Part shown: piece by piece, positions 1 to 11,942 of the stretch
Position numbering within the stretch: the first letter of the stretch is position 1
Layout of the letters: every line of letters begins with the position of its first letter
Assembly (NCBI GenBank): GCA_905221605.1
Contig: CAJNDS010000282.1
Coordinates: 48,501 to 112,500 of the forward strand
DNA length: 64,000 nt
Direction: 5' to 3'
Origin: Symbiodinium natans
Lineage: Eukaryota > Sar > Dinophyceae > Suessiales > Symbiodiniaceae
Notes under the pieces: generated by a model
What the model was told of the DNA's origin: nothing
Databases searched by the model: none
What the model saw: only the letters and a program-made list of their open reading frames with translations
Program-made: the position numbers and the translations under genes

Positions 1-1384
1 GCTCCGAGGACTGACTCATGTAGCTCCTGGTGATGTCATTTAGTGCATCGCCATCCGGGATAACCCTAAACCCAAAACCCTGAACCCTCAGCCCTAAACC
101 CCCAAACCCCTAAAGCCTAAACAGTTGGAGTCCTGATTTCGCTTGCAGCTCCTGCATGGCAGCTGGCACACTGGGCTCAGCTGCAGCTTGCAGGATTGAG
201 CTTAGCAAGAAGTCGGGCTTCGTTTGAAGTCACACCCTAAACCCTAAACCCTAAACCCTAAACCCTAAACCCTAGACCCGAAACCCTAAACCCCAAACCC
301 TCAGCCCTAAGCCCTGAACCCTAACGATAAGAAATGCGACGTGATCAGCCTCAGCTGCAAATGTGAAGATTGTAATTATGTCAGATAGCGGCCACAATAG
401 CTAATGATCTGAGCATGTACAAAAAATCTTTCGTTGTCTAGTATGAGTTGTGGCGAAATCCCAAATCTTCAACGACACCTTCTGCTGTGGGTCAGAGGCG
501 GGTCTGTTGCTCGGCTCCGGGAGTCTACGCCCTAAATCCTATAATTGCCCTGAACCTCGAGATTCCTTGCTCCGAGTGGGATTAGGCTCTGGCGTTTAGG
601 GTGTTAGGATTAAGGCTGTGTCAGGCGAGAGTGACATCTGTAAGCCTTAAACCCCAGGCCCGAAACCCCACACCCCAATACGGCTTCGCAGGGTACAGAT
701 CTGCTTCGGATGTACACTAGACTTGGGCAGCCGAAGCCAGAAGCCCCTAAACCCTAAACCCTAAACCCTAAACCCTAAACCCTGAACCCTGAACCCTAAA
801 CCCTAAACCCCAATCCACCTCATCTGGTCTCGATTTTTACTTGCGTGAGCGCGTTGGTTTTTTAATAGGGTTTAGGGTTTAGGGTTTAGGGTTTAGGGTT
901 TGAGGTTTAGGGTTTAGGGTTTAGGGTTTGGGACATCAGGGTCCAATAGTGCCCTAAACCCTGAACCCTGAACCCCGAACCCCGAACCCTAAACCCTAAA
1001 CCCTAAACCCGAAATCCGAAATCCGAAATCCGAAACCCGAAGCCCGAAACCTTAAACCCTATACCCTGCACTCTAAACCCTAAACCCTAAACCCGCCCTA
1101 AGGCCGGCCTAAACCACAATGCCCTGCAGGGGCCTAGAGGAGCTCGCCACAGATGCGTCTCGAATTTCCGCTTTTCTTGCTTCACCCTAAACCCTAAACC
1201 CTAAAACACCCTAAACCCTAAACCCTAAACTTCTAAATTTCTAAAGCCTAAACCCTAAACCCTGAACCCTAAACTTCTAAACCCTAAACCCTAATTGCAT
1301 TTTCGCACAGGCGCTTTCGGGAGTTGGACGAAGGCTCGGCTTCTCAATCTAGCTGTATATCCTGGTAGCCCGGAAACTTTATGA
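1..1384. repeat. Mosaic of short telomere-like (CCCTAAA/TTTAGGG) patches
   Basis: Short perfect and degenerate CCCTAAA runs lie at about 61-118, 234-325, 746-812, 955-1095 and 1185-1290. An opposite-strand TTTAGGG run lies at about 867-928. Variants such as CCCGAAA and CCCTGAA are common. Unique islands between them carry no reading frame that I can support. Confidence 0.9.
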
Positions 1385-1387
1385 AAA

Positions 1388-1470
1388 CAAGGGTAACCTT
1401 TTTGAGGTTGGTTTCTGTACAAGGGAACCCAACCAGCAAAAGCACAACAGAGTACCACTGAGCTACCGTA
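1388..1470 (-). repeat. Possible tRNA-derived SINE-like sequence, copy 1
   Basis: The minus strand reads GGTAGCTCAGTGGTAC, which fits a tRNA D-arm / RNA polymerase III box A, followed by a T- and G-rich stretch and a weak box B-like segment. A second sequence at 16785-16865 shares the box A, the CCCTTGT block and the AACCAACC block in the same order. No cloverleaf can be drawn, so this is not called as a tRNA gene. Two diverged copies suggest a dispersed element; coincidence cannot be excluded. Confidence 0.33.
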
Positions 1471-1539
1471 AACCCTGAACCCTACACCCTAAACCCTCAA
1501 CACCTGTATAATTGAAGTTGCATAGCCTCACCAGGCCCA

Positions 1540-1918
1540 TCCTAGAAATTTGACCATTTTTCAGCCTTCACAAACCCTGAATGAAGGAAACCACCCAAAT
1601 GGCCAATTTTTGTGATTTTGACCATTTTGGGCCTTCAACCCTTGAATTCAGGCAAACACATAGGGATTTTCGCTAGTTTGGCGGCATTGGAAACCACCCA
1701 AATGGCAAATGTTCGTGATTTTTGACCATTTTGAGCTTTCACAAGGGGTTTTCCCTAGAGTGGCGGCCTTGGACACCGCCAAATGGCAAATTCTCGTGTT
1801 TTTGACCAGTGGGCCTTCACAAACCCTGAATTACGGTCAAAGCATAGCGGTATTCGCTAGTCATTTTGACTATTTTGGGTTTCACAAACCCCCAATTAAG
1901 GCCAAAACATAGTTTGGC
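1540..1918. repeat. Degenerate tandem repeat, about 100-110-bp unit, about four copies
   Basis: Each unit repeats, with substitutions and small indels, an aatggcaaattttcgtg-like block, a tttgaccattttgggc block, ttcacaaaccctgaatt and a catagggattttcgctagt block. Frames across it are interrupted and differ between units, so it is non-coding in appearance. Confidence 0.7.
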
Positions 1919-2272
1919 GCTCAAAAAAGACCCCAAAAACCGCCAACTTTTCGCGAGACCTTACAAACAAAGTTGAACAAGCCGGTGCCTTTAGCAAAAA
2001 GCAAATCGACAAACTCGATCAAAACCCGCACAAAATCCGTACCAAACTCTGGGCCAAAAAAAGGCCGAACAAGCCTGCTTTCCAGAAGAAAAAGAAATTA
2101 CCAACGTGGGGCCATCTGGGGAGTTCCCGAAAAGGACCCCAGAAGCGAGGGCCTTGAAAAAAGGCTGAAAAAAGCCGGCTTTTTCCAGAAAAAGCAAAAC
2201 AAAAAAACCTCAAAACCCCGCACAAAACCCGCACAATACTCCGGACCCAAACCCTATACAATTTCTATAAAC
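1919..2272. other. Unique A/C-rich island without a supported gene
   Basis: The sequence is purine- and lysine-codon-rich on the + strand and has a 107-codon open frame running into the telomere-like array that follows. Composition is biased and no domain is visible; I do not call a gene. Confidence 0.5.
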
Positions 2273-2370
2273 CTAAACACTAAACCTAAACACTAAACCC
2301 TAAACCCTAAACCCTAAACCCTAAAGCCTAAACCCTAAACCCTAAACCCTAAACCCTAAACCCTAAACCC
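2273..2370 (+). repeat. Telomere-like array, C-rich strand
   Basis: About 13 near-perfect CCCTAAA units preceded by cctaaacacta variants. Confidence 0.95.
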
Positions 2371-2460
2371 TGATCTGTACCGATGTGTAGACATGCATGC
2401 AAGACCTCTAAGGTGCGCCCGTTTCCGCAATCCTTCCACCCTCCTCAGCAAGCCTGGAGT

Positions 2461-3240
2461 CCAAACCCTGAACCCTAAACCTCAAATCCTAAACCTGAAA
2501 CCTTAAACCCTAAACCCTAAAGCCTAAGCCCTATACCCCGAAACCCTAAACCCTAAACCCTCTACCCCGAAACCCTAAACCCTTTATCCTGAACCCTAAA
2601 TCTTCGTGCGCATGGTCCAAATCTTCGTGGGCAAGGCCCACATCTCCGTGGGCAACGCCCAAATTTTCGGGCGTAAGGCCTGTCTTGGGGATGTGGGGCT
2701 TGCCCACGAGCTTGAAATTTTGTGGCCCTTAAGGCGTGTGGTGAAGGGCCTAGGGGATGGAGTCAAAGGTTCATGGATTTAGGGTTTAGGGTTTAGGGTT
2801 TAGGGTGATATGGAGTTCTTTGGGCGGGTGGGTATTTTTCCTGTCGCTTACAAAAACTGCTTGACGAGTGCAAACTAGAACCTGACATGCTAAACCCTAA
2901 ACCTTTCAACACTGAACCCTGAACCCCAAACGCCAAACCCGAAACCCTAAACCCCAAACCCTAGACCCTAAACCCGAAACCCTAAACCCTAAATCCTAAA
3001 CCCTAACTTTGCGACTTGGCGCTTGAAATTTTCGAGGGGCCTTCCCACAGCACATCTTGCGACTCCAAGGCTAGCCGAGAATCTTGAACCCCCAAATCCC
3101 CCAAGCGTACTCAAAACCCTATGGGGTTTGGCTTTAGGCTTTAGGCTTTAGGGTTTAGGGTTTAGGGTTTAGGGCTTGAGGCTTAGGGTTTAGGGTTTAG
3201 GGTTTAGGAGTTACAGGGCTCAAAGGGGACCAAGGGGCTG
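2461..3240. repeat. Telomere-like patches plus a small about 27-bp tandem repeat
   Basis: Degenerate CCCTAAA patches lie at 2461-2600 and 2890-3005, and G-strand patches at 2776-2805 and 3128-3210. At about 2597-2675 a unit of the form aaatcttcgtgggcaaggccc repeats about three times. No gene is seen. Confidence 0.8.
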
Positions 3241-3322
3241 GTCGCAGCTCTCGCAGACGGCGATGGCAATGTTGAAGGCCGTGACCTCTGAAGTCGTTGG
3301 CCGGTGTGTGGTCCGGGTTTAG

Positions 3323-3566
3323 TTTAGGGTTTAGGGTTTAGGGTTTAGGGTTTAGGGTTTAGGGTTTAGGGTTTAGGGTTTAGGGTTTAGGGTTTAGGGT
3401 TTAGGGTTTAGGGTTTAGGGTTAGGTTTAGGGTTTAGGGTTTAGGGTTTAGGGTTTAGGGTTTAGGGTTTAGGGTTTAGGGTTTAGGGTTTAGGGTTTAG
3501 GGTTTAGGGTTTAGGGTTTAGGGTTTAGGGTTTAGGGTTTAGGGTTTAGGGTTTAGGGTTTAGGGG
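3323..3566 (-). repeat. Long telomere-like array, G-rich strand, about 34 units
   Basis: Nearly perfect TTTAGGG units, with one broken unit near 3421 where a T is lost. This is one of the longest arrays in the window. Confidence 0.97.
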
Positions 3567-3635
3567 TATACAACTAGCATGGCCCATAAAACCCTCTGAG
3601 AAAAATCTAATTATTTACTTCGAACATCCCCACCT

Positions 3636-3760
3636 TAGCACTCCAAGGGAGTCTCTGGGGTTCTCTGGGTTGGCGCTGCAGGGAGTCTGTGGGGTTGGGC
3701 ACTCCAGGGAGTTTTTGGGGTTGGGCACTCCTCTAGGAGTAGACCGGGCGAGGAGAAGAG
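3636..3760. repeat. Short minisatellite, about 33-bp unit
   Basis: The motif gcactccagggagtctgtgg and a following ggttg block repeat about three times with changes. No gene is seen. Confidence 0.6.
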
Positions 3761-6364
3761 TTCCGGGCGAGGAGTAGAGTTGAGTTTAGAAATATGACCC
3801 TCTTTAATCCAACAAGGGAAAATACAAATACTCAAAGGGCCTAAACCCTAAACCCTAACTCTAAACCCCAAACCCTAAACCCTAATCCCTAAACCTTAAA
3901 CCCTAACTAAACCCTTGCCCCAGAGAAGGGCGTTACGGCTTTAGGGCAACTCAGAGAAGCTGAGTTGCCAGGTAAAGCACATTGTATAAACAGGTTTAGG
4001 GTTTAGGGTTTAGGGTTTAGGGTTGCGGGTCGCGAGACTGTGCCTTACCCACATGAAGCTGCCCTAGGAACAGGGTGTGCAGAGTATTGTTCTGAGTTTA
4101 GGTTTCCGGTTTAGGGTTTACGGTCTGGGGTTTGGCGTTTAGGGTTTAGAGCCTTGGGCAAGATTCTGAGCTCTCTGGCCCCGGACATTTGCACTCCCCC
4201 ATCCAAGAATCAAATGAAATTCCTGAAACATTTTCGGGTATGGGGTTCAGGGAAGGGTTTAGGGTTCAGGGAAGGGTTTAGGGTTTAGGGTGGGTTTAGG
4301 GTTTAGGGTTTAGGGTTCCGGGTTTAGGGTTTAGGGTTCAAGCAGATTGGGGTATCAGAAAGGTATTGGGTTCAGGTGTTAGGGGTCTTCTGTCCAGCAG
4401 TCGGCGAGCACCCGGCGCTGGGAGGGATGGACGGCTGGGCCAGCATGTCCTTTGCCATCCGCGCGCTTGGGTTTAGGGTCTATAGGGTATAGGGTATAGG
4501 GTATCGGGTACAGGGTTTAGGGTGTACTGTTGTTCCCCGGCACGGAAAGGGTGGACCTCACCTGAGGTTGTCAGAACATGAGAACTGAGAATCGTGTGAG
4601 CGTTAAGGTTCAAACTAAACCCCAAACCCCAAACCTCAAACCCCAAACCCCAAACCCCAAACCCCAAACCCCAAACCCCAAACCCCAAACCCTAAACCCT
4701 AAACCCTAAACCCAAACCCCAAACCCTAAACCCTAACCCTAAACCCTAAACCCGAAAGGATATAAATCCTAAAGTGACACAATGGCCAATCAGGGCCAGC
4801 TGCCAGGGCCACCAAAGTGGGGTCTATGGTTTGGGGATATTGGGTTTAGGGTTTAGGGTTTAGGGTTTAGGGTTTAGGGTTTAGGGTTTAGGGTGGCCCC
4901 ACAAACACGGACACCTTTGTTTGGGCGGTTCCAAAAATGACATGTAAAGCTTGGGGGAGGGGGGGGGAGAGCCTTAAACTCCAAACCCTATGCATTTGCC
5001 ATTGCTGAATCCTAAATCCTAAATCCTAAATCCTAAACCCTAAACCCCTAAACCCCTAAAACCCCTAAACCCCTAACCCTAAACCCAATACCCCCGCAAA
5101 CCATCGACCCTAAACACAAACCCTAACCCACATTGGGACCCGAAGCATCCTAAAGCCCCCCAGCACGAAGACCTTCGAACTGCAGGGACAGTGTTTCGGG
5201 TTATATCCCAAAGCCCTACCCAGTAGGGTTTGTAAAGGTTTAGAGATAAGTTTTGGGTTTAGGGTTTAGGGTGTAGGGTTTAGGGTTTAGGGTTTAGGGT
5301 TTCGGGTTTAGGGTTTAGGGTTTAGGTTTTAGGGTTTAGGGTTTAGAACACCCTAAGCCCGAAACCCCAAACCCTAAACCCAGACTCGGAACTCGCCTCA
5401 AGAATCGCCAAGGCGGCAGGCCAGCTTCTGCAGGGACGGCTTCGGGCTTAGGGCTCATAGAGTTTTAGGGTTTAGGGTTCAGGGTTCAGGGTTTAGGGTT
5501 TAGCGTTTAGGTTTTCGGGGGGGGGGGGGGGGGGGTTGCTTAGGGGTTCAGGGGTTTGGGGGTTGAGGGCTTGGGGGTTAAGAGCCAATGTTCCTGGGCT
5601 TCATGACTCCGAGGGTCTGGGGCTTGAGGTTGTGGCCAGGGTTTCGGGTTTAGGGCTTCAGGGTTTAGGGTTCAGCGTTTTTGGGTTTAGAGCTTAGGGT
5701 TTTAGGGCTTAGGGTTTAGGGTTTCGGCTTCCGGGTTCAGGGTTTGGTTTTCAGGGTTCTGCCCAAGGGGCATAAGTTTTTGGCTCCAGGCTGCTTCGCT
5801 GTTATAGACTTTGGGCTCAACCTCAGGGACTGCCAGCTCTAAGGGGTCTAAGGAGGGACCCCTTGGAAGGGACCCTCATTTAGGGTTTGGGGTTCAGGGT
5901 TTAGGGTTTAGGGCTTGGGGTTTAGGGCCTTGATCTTGTTCCCCTTATATAACCCCTCTTATATACCTTGTATAGCCCCTGGGTCCCTTGAAATCATGCC
6001 TCGAGTTGTTTTTCTGTTGTCGAAGGCTGTGTGGCGCCTAAGTATGGCAGCTCCCTGCAACTTTGAAACCATGTTAGGCACCCAAAACCCAAAACCCAAA
6101 ACACAAAACCCAAAACCCTAACCCCTAACCCCTAACCCCTAAACCCTAAACCCCAAGCCCTAAACCCTAAACCCTAACCCTAAACCTTAAACCCTAAACC
6201 CTAAACTGTGAGGCTCCGAAGTATCATCTGAACCTCAACAGGGACCCCTAACTCAGGGAATCTTCAGGGTTCAGGGTTCAGGGTTCAGGGTTTAGGGTTT
6301 AGGGTTGAGGGTTCAGGGTTTAGGGTTCAGGGTTCAGGGTTTAGGGTTTAGGGTCCCCACAAAG
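3761..6364. repeat. Dense mosaic of telomere-like patches in both orientations
   Basis: C-strand patches occur at 3840-3915, 4616-4755, 5010-5090 and 6080-6206. G-strand patches occur at 3993-4025, 4240-4340, 4846-4894, 5255-5346, 5466-5510, 5640-5740, 5880-5930 and 6266-6350. Variant arrays include CCCCAAA (about 4618-4690) and CCCAAAA (6077-6120). A run of about 20 G lies at 5517-5536. Short unique islands carry no supported gene. Confidence 0.88.
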
Positions 6365-6803
6365 CTTCAAGGCAAAGCTGCAGAGATGTGGCAAAGCCCT
6401 ACCTTTCTTTGGGTGTTGTTGCAGTAGCTTTACACCTGCTACTCTTTACATGAGTGAGTTTAGCCAAGAGACTCGAAGAGCCTCTTTGGGATCAACCCGG
6501 ACAAAGAGATCCGCGCTCTTGCGCCCAAGTGTCGACATGTCCTTCCCCAGGCACAGGTGCACGTGCTGGCGCGTCCCCCGTGGAGGCTCTTGCCTGTTAG
6601 GGCATGTTTCTTGACTGCGACGAAGTCAACGCGGCCTGACGCACTCTGAGCATTGCTGGATAGCACGCCTATGGACAGGCCTGACAATGCCCGCCCAGAC
6701 GTCAGAAGGAGCCACATGCAATGGAGTCTTCGCATCAACTGGAGCTCATGTTCTCCACGCTGCAGCGTCGTATTGCCAATACGTTGGACTAAGCTCAAGA
6801 GTT
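6365..6803. other. Unique island, no recognised gene
   Basis: About 440 bp of mixed-composition DNA between telomere-like arrays. The minus strand holds a 112-codon open frame (6460-6798) whose start lies at the array edge. I see no domain, signal peptide or coding bias and do not call it a gene. Confidence 0.45.
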
Positions 6804-6944
6804 GGGTTTAGGGTTTAGGGTTTAGGGTTTAGGGTTTAGGGTTTAGGGTTTAGGGTTTAGGGTTTAGGGTTTAGGGTTTAGGGTTTAGGGTTTAGGGTTT
6901 AGGGTTTAGGGTTTAGGGTTTAGGGTTTAGGGTTTACGGTTTAA
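6804..6944 (-). repeat. Telomere-like array, G-rich strand, about 20 units
   Basis: Perfect TTTAGGG units ending in a single TTTACGG variant. Confidence 0.97.
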
Positions 6945-7604
6945 CCGTTGAGCCACCGCCTTGGCTATGACCTTCCACTGGAGGCCGTGGAGGTATACGG
7001 CAGCAGCCTGAAGAGCCCTAAACCCTAAACCCTAAACCCTAAACCCTGAACCCTAAATTCTCAACCCCCCAAACCCCAGTGTAGCCTGGATTCTTTGCAG
7101 GTGCCGATCAGCGCGCCGAAGGTGATCTGAGGTTGAGATACAGGGACTTGGGACTTTTCCTTGGACCCCCTCAGTTTGGCCCGACGGGTTCAGTTCCGGG
7201 GATGGGTTTGTGTCGTAATTTACAGGGTTTCGTGTTGTAGAGGCCGGAAAAAAGCAATTACTGTGAGTCGGTTTCGGTATGAAAGAGGGGGCTTCTGTAA
7301 TTGCACAGATTCCGTTGTCTTTTCAAGAAGCACAGGGCCCAAAGACCAATGTCCAAACCAGGAAGCATCTAGTTGAGACCCCGCCGCGACAGTCAGAACC
7401 GGCGGCGATGCTGGACCCACGCCAGTTTCGACAGCAGCACGTTTTCCTATGATGCGCTTCCCGAGTGGCTGAAAACCAAGCACAGTAGCATCCGCTGCGC
7501 GCTACAGAGGCAAGGCATGCGCGGCTAGAAACAGAAGATGTCGTGGCAGATGTTCCCACTCTTTAGCATCCCCACCCAAAGAAGCCGGGTTCAAAGTGTC
7601 GTTC

Positions 7605-7608
<4 letters not shown>
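6945..7608. other. Unique island with one small telomere-like patch
   Basis: A CCCTAAA patch lies at 7016-7065. The rest (about 7075-7608) is unique and GC-balanced. Several 70-90-codon frames overlap on both strands, none with recognisable motifs. Confidence 0.5.
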
Positions 7609-7681
<73 letters not shown>

Positions 7682-7708
7682 ACCCCCCCCCCCCCCCCCC
7701 CCCCCTCC
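7609..7708. repeat. Poly(C) tract: 70 consecutive C, then 23 more after a short break
   Basis: C runs from 7609 to 7678 without interruption, then tcca, then C from 7683 to 7705. Polyproline and polyglycine frames across it are compositional artefacts. Confidence 0.97.
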
Positions 7709-8049
7709 CGAAGAAACCAAAAAAGCGCCAAACGCGCTGGGTGTAAGTAGCAAAGGCAGGCTATCATACATGTCTCGATTCTACCACGCAGGCCACGCTT
7801 TTCGTGACCTTGCACAAAACACCGACGACAACCAGGCACCAAAAGTAGCGCAACTTTTGGTAGTTGCAAACGCTGCAATGGCAACACGTCACAACACAGA
7901 CAAAAAAAAACCCGACATGTTGAACATCGCAGGAAAACCACACGCAGGCCAATGTTTGCAACATGCAGCGTGAGCACAGAGCACCAGCAACAGGCAAGAA
8001 AAAGCTGCTAGGACCTGAAAAACCGTCCCCGGAAGTGAACCCGCCAGGC
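7709..8049. other. Unique island after the poly(C) tract, no recognised gene
   Basis: A mixed-composition sequence in which frames on both strands begin in the poly(C) tract and continue for 60-100 codons. Remaining residues show no known motif. Confidence 0.45.
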
Positions 8050-9466
8050 AGTTTGGGGTTTAGGGTTCCTAAACCCTAAACCCTAAACCCTAAACCCTAA
8101 ACCCCTAAACCCTAAACCCTAGGCAACCCCTTAGTTTGAGGTTTAGGGCTCCTAAACCGCTAGACTCCCCCAAAAGGATCTTGGCGTGCATCGTGCTTTG
8201 CAGTGACTGCTTGCATAAACCCTTAAACCCCTCCTTAAGCCTTAACCCTTAACCCTTAACCCTAAACCCTCAACCCTCAACCCTAAACCCTAACCCCTAA
8301 ACCCTTAAACAAAACAATCAACTTTGTTGCATTTGCGAGGACAGTTAAGACCACTCCCAAAACGTATCCCTTAAGAACCTCAAAACACCCTTCCGCCCGC
8401 AAGCTCCGCACTCCGAAACGACCCTTACCCTAACCCTAAACCCTAAACCCTAAACCCCTAACCCCTAACCCCTAAACCCTAAACCCTAAACCCTAAACCC
8501 TAATTTGTAGGCTACGAGGGCTTGGAAGATTCAGGGCTGCAGGGGCTCCGAAAGCCTTGAAAAGACCAGTGCCTCGTGCCTAAAACACTAAAGAACCAAA
8601 CCTTAAACCCTAAACCCTAAACCCCTAAACCCCTCAACCCTAAACCCTAAACCCTGAACCCTGAACCCTAAACCCTAAACACGAAACGTCCGTAAACCCT
8701 AAACCCTACAGCGCCAACCTGCGAGGGGAGGATGTCCCTCTGCTGTAGGCTGGTAGCAAAGGCCAAAGCCTGCCCGCAGGATTCGAGGCTTCAAGGCTGG
8801 AGGCTTTGGGGTTTGGGGTTTAGGGGTACGGTTTTGGGGTTTTGGGGTTTAGGGTTTAGGGTTTGGGGTTTGGGGTCTAGGGTTTGGGGTTTTGGCTCTC
8901 AAAGTCTTAAGGATTCTTGCGTTCAGGGCCTCAGGGGTCAAATCCTTTGAGGGTTTAAGCTCTCGGGGGTTTACGGAATTTTGGTTTTAGAAGCTTAGTT
9001 TGAGGACTTGAGGGCTTAGGGTTCTAGGAGGATTTGAAAGGGTTTAAGATTGTAAGTAGGGCTTTAAGGAAGTATGGCTTAGGGCCCTAAAGCCCATTGG
9101 GGACGGCTTTGCAATGGATCTCACGCGCTTCTTGCTGAAGGAATCTGTAGGAATCTGAAGTTTAGGGTTCTGGGTTTGGGGTTTAGGTTTTCGGGTGGGC
9201 ACATACGACTTGACTCTGTTATGAGGCTATAGGGCTACGTTAGTTGACCTCCTTAAACCCCAAACCCTAAGCCCTGAACCCTAAACGCTGGACCCTAAAC
9301 CCTAAACGCTAAACCCTAGCCCTAAACCCTGAACCCTGAACCCTAAACGCAAGGCCGACACGGTGGAATCCTCATACGCCTCAACTATGAACCCTAGACC
9401 CATCGAATCCCCTAGCGTCGAGGGGATGGATTGAGGAAAACCGAAAACTGGTAGCAGACATTCCAT
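8050..9466. repeat. Mosaic of telomere-like patches and short islands
   Basis: A G-strand to C-strand switch lies at 8052-8128. C-strand patches follow at 8215-8310, 8428-8505, 8600-8710 and 9254-9348, and G-rich degenerate TTTGGGG/TTTAGGG sequence at 8805-8895. No gene is supported. Confidence 0.85.
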
Positions 9467-9467
9467 A

Positions 9468-9583
9468 CTTGGAGGCCGTACTACTAACTGTACTTATAAC
9501 TGTACTTAAATGACCATCGTAAGGCACTTAAGGGGCTTATAAGTACAGTTGTAATAGAAAAATAAATGCCATGCACCTCCAAG
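9468..9583. mobile_element. MITE-like inverted repeat, family A, copy 1 (diverged)
   Basis: Begins CTTGGAGG and ends CCTCCAAG, with inner arms containing aactgtacttataact and its complement ttataagtacagtt. Flanking ta on both sides fits a TA target duplication. Other copies lie at 29611, 35412, 50462 and 63121. It abuts or interrupts a LINE reverse transcriptase fragment. No coding capacity. Confidence 0.75.
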
Positions 9584-9592
9584 TAGGCGAGC

Positions 9593-9790
9593 CAGCTCAT
9601 GCCACCACGCGTCTGGTAGTCGTTGCAGGTGCTCTGCGTGCCACGCGTCAGGGCCAGGCGCCCGGGCCAGCATGCTCTTGTTGGACTTCTTGAGTTCATC
9701 GCCCGTGCCCGTGACCGGATGCTGCAACGATGTCCATTCCTCGATCGCCTGCTGAAGGACGAAGTTGGGGTACTTCGATGTGATGAGTCG
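9593..9790 (-). pseudogene. LINE (non-LTR) reverse transcriptase fragment
   Basis: The minus-strand frame reads FVLQQAIEEWTSLQHP, then LARAPGPDAWHAEHLQRLPD and AWWHELARLL. The APGPDxW...L..LP..WW..LA.LL pattern is the segment preceding the catalytic core of many LINE reverse transcriptases. About 65 residues survive. The palm motifs that should follow are missing, the frame runs directly into a family A hairpin element, and the 5' side ends near 9795. This is a truncated relic. The family cannot be assigned from so little. Confidence 0.55.
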
Positions 9791-10863
9791 CAGATCATCA
9801 TGTTTGAGAGTTCTCTGCTCTGACCTAAATACCCTGCAGACCCTGAATTCCCTACGTACCCTCTATGCCCTATATGCCCTATATACCCTACATACCCTAT
9901 ATACCCTATCTACCCTGAACCCAACTCTTCCCCCCCACCCCCAAATGGCCTGTTCCCAAGCGCCGGAGCTAGCCTTGGGCAACGAGCCACGGGCATGTTT
10001 AGGGTTCAGGGCTTCGGGCTTAGTTTGTGTGTAAATTTAGGGTTTAGGGTTTAGGGTTTAGGGTTTAGAGCGTAAGGCTCAGGACCCGAAGGCGTCCCAA
10101 AAGCAGCAGGACGGTGAGTAGGGGGCGCTGCAGCCTTGCAAGGCTGCCACCCTAAAACCGCGCAACCCTAAAGCCCATAGGGTTTAGGGTTTAGGGTTTT
10201 GGGTTTTAGGGCTGATAATAGCCAACTCAAAAGGAGGCTGGGGCCTCCAGTGTGGTTCAGGGTAGGCACGGTTTCGGAGTCGTTTAGGGGTTAGGGTTTA
10301 GGGTCTAGGGTTTAGGGTTTGAAATCAAGGGATTCCCGTCGGGTTTTTCAAAGAAACAAGTGCATGAAGTCAGGATTGGATGGAGCTTGCCAAGCCTCAG
10401 GCTCATTTTCTGGGAACGTGGGGCTTTAGGGTCAGTGTACTTAGGTAGACATTCTTAAGCCTCTTCAGCCCCGGAACCCCTCTTATCTGGAGCTGAACGA
10501 GGAGGCTTCGAGAAGGGGAGCAGGTTCGTTGCATACACGCCGAAGCCGTAAACCCTATTCCCAAAAACCCGCAAACCCTAAACACAAAAACCCTGACACC
10601 AAAACCCTAAACCCTAAACCCTAAACCCTAAAGCCCAAAGCCTAAAGCCTAAATCCTAAAGCCTAAACCCTAAACCCGAAACCCTAAACCCACATTAGGT
10701 CTTGTCTGGCTATGAGGTTCCAGGCCTCCAGAATTCAAGAGTTACAAGTACCTCGCCCTAAACTTCTGAACCGTCAGCCTCATTCGCGAGCCCAAGACGC
10801 TACTCTTTGGGCTTACGGGTTTAGGGAGAGGTCATGTACGTAGATACGCTATGGTCTTTGTTA

Positions 10864-10972
10864 TGACATATATGTATATATGTATATAATATAACATAAT
10901 ATCATATAATGTAATATATATATATATATATACAGATAGATAATTAGATAGATAGATAGATGGATAGATAGC
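10864..10972. repeat. AT-rich microsatellite with TATA and GATA runs
   Basis: Contains tatatgtatatat, an uninterrupted (AT)n block and (GATA)n-like units. No gene. Confidence 0.9.
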
Positions 10973-11799
10973 CCTCAACTTCATCAAGGTCTGTAGATGG
11001 CCGCCGAGACGCAAACATGCCGATTCCGGCGTTCAGCGTCACCTCGGGGCACATGGGGTTAGGGTTTAGGGTTTAGGGTTTAGGGTTTAGGGTTCAGGGC
11101 TTAGGGCTTTTTTGGATCCCGGAAGCCCCGTAACTTTGTTGTTCAAGAGGGCTTAGGGCCTGAGGGATTGGAGTTTGTAACCCTAAACCCTAAACCCTAA
11201 ACCCTCGGCTCAAGAGGGTTGAGGGGCCAGGGCTGAGGGGTTAGGAGTTTGTGGCCCTAAACCCTCGGAACAAAAGACAAACCTGTCTTGAAGCAGCCTT
11301 CATGCAGCCCAACAAAATCTACCAGGAGCCTTCTTGGTTCCCTAGACTATGAGAGGTAGGTGTGTGACGTGGTTCAGGGTTTAGGGTTATGATGATAAGG
11401 GCACCTAAACCTGGGGTAGAGCTTTGGGGGCCCTGTAAAAATTGTATGTGTTATGGCTGTATAAGGATTATGTAGGGGATCAAGGGTCTGTCATATTAAA
11501 TTTTACATTCAAACCTACCCCTGCAAACCCAAATCCCCAAACCCTACCCACAGGTGCGGCGAGGGCCTTCAAGACTATTGGGTGGGAGATCATGAGTGCC
11601 TCTATCTGTCAGAGGGCTTTAGATCATAGGGTTTATCGGATTTTAACGGGTTGCAGCCTTGAAATTATATAAACCTCCTTGTATCTACACAAGAACCTTC
11701 TCGGCCGGGGGCATCTAGTGAAAAGCTTTTGTACCCTAAACCTAAACCCTAAACCCTCAAGCCTAAACCCTCTCTTTCTGTATGCATTTAAACCTGAAT

Positions 11800-11942
11800 G
11801 ACCCCAATGGGTGGCAAATTTGCCTAACTCATGGGCATTTGCCTGGTTCGTGGGCCAAATTTGCCTGCTTCGTGGGCAGCCAATGCCATTTTTGCCTCAT
11901 TCGCGGGCGGGCATTTTGCCACACCCGTGGTCGCCTCCTATC
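11800..11942. repeat. Degenerate tandem repeat, about 28-30-bp unit
   Basis: Units of the form gggcatttgcctggttcgtg and variants recur about five times, followed by a C-rich segment. Three overlapping + frames of about 90-110 codons run through it, as expected of a short repeat. Confidence 0.65.

Larger units (their letters stand above)
9591..11773. other. Islands and patches between 9.6 and 11.8 kb
   Basis: A 9-bp repeat of the type ccctatata runs at about 9858-9915. Telomere-like patches occur at 10035-10070, 10178-10200, 10284-10320, 10600-10690, 11057-11105, 11180-11205 and 11735-11775. Microsatellite-like AT-rich sequence is listed separately. Remaining DNA shows no supported gene. Confidence 0.75.

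Noticed and set aside
1..300. The window start as a true chromosome end
   Set aside because: Arrays there are short, degenerate and of mixed orientation, like the rest of the window.
1388..1470. tRNA gene on the minus strand
   Set aside because: The D-arm-like box is present but no acceptor or anticodon stem pairs, and box B is poor; kept only as a SINE-like candidate.
4473..4688. GFGVWGLGF-type frames in this and other telomere-like arrays (for example 8732-8950)
   Set aside because: Direct translation of CCCCAAA/TTTAGGG-type repeats.
6460..6798. 112-codon minus frame as a host gene
   Set aside because: It begins at the edge of a telomere-like array and shows no domain or codon signature.
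7591..7977. Frames encoding polyproline, polyglycine and flanking residues
   Set aside because: Produced by the C homopolymer; flanks show no domain and frames overlap on both strands.
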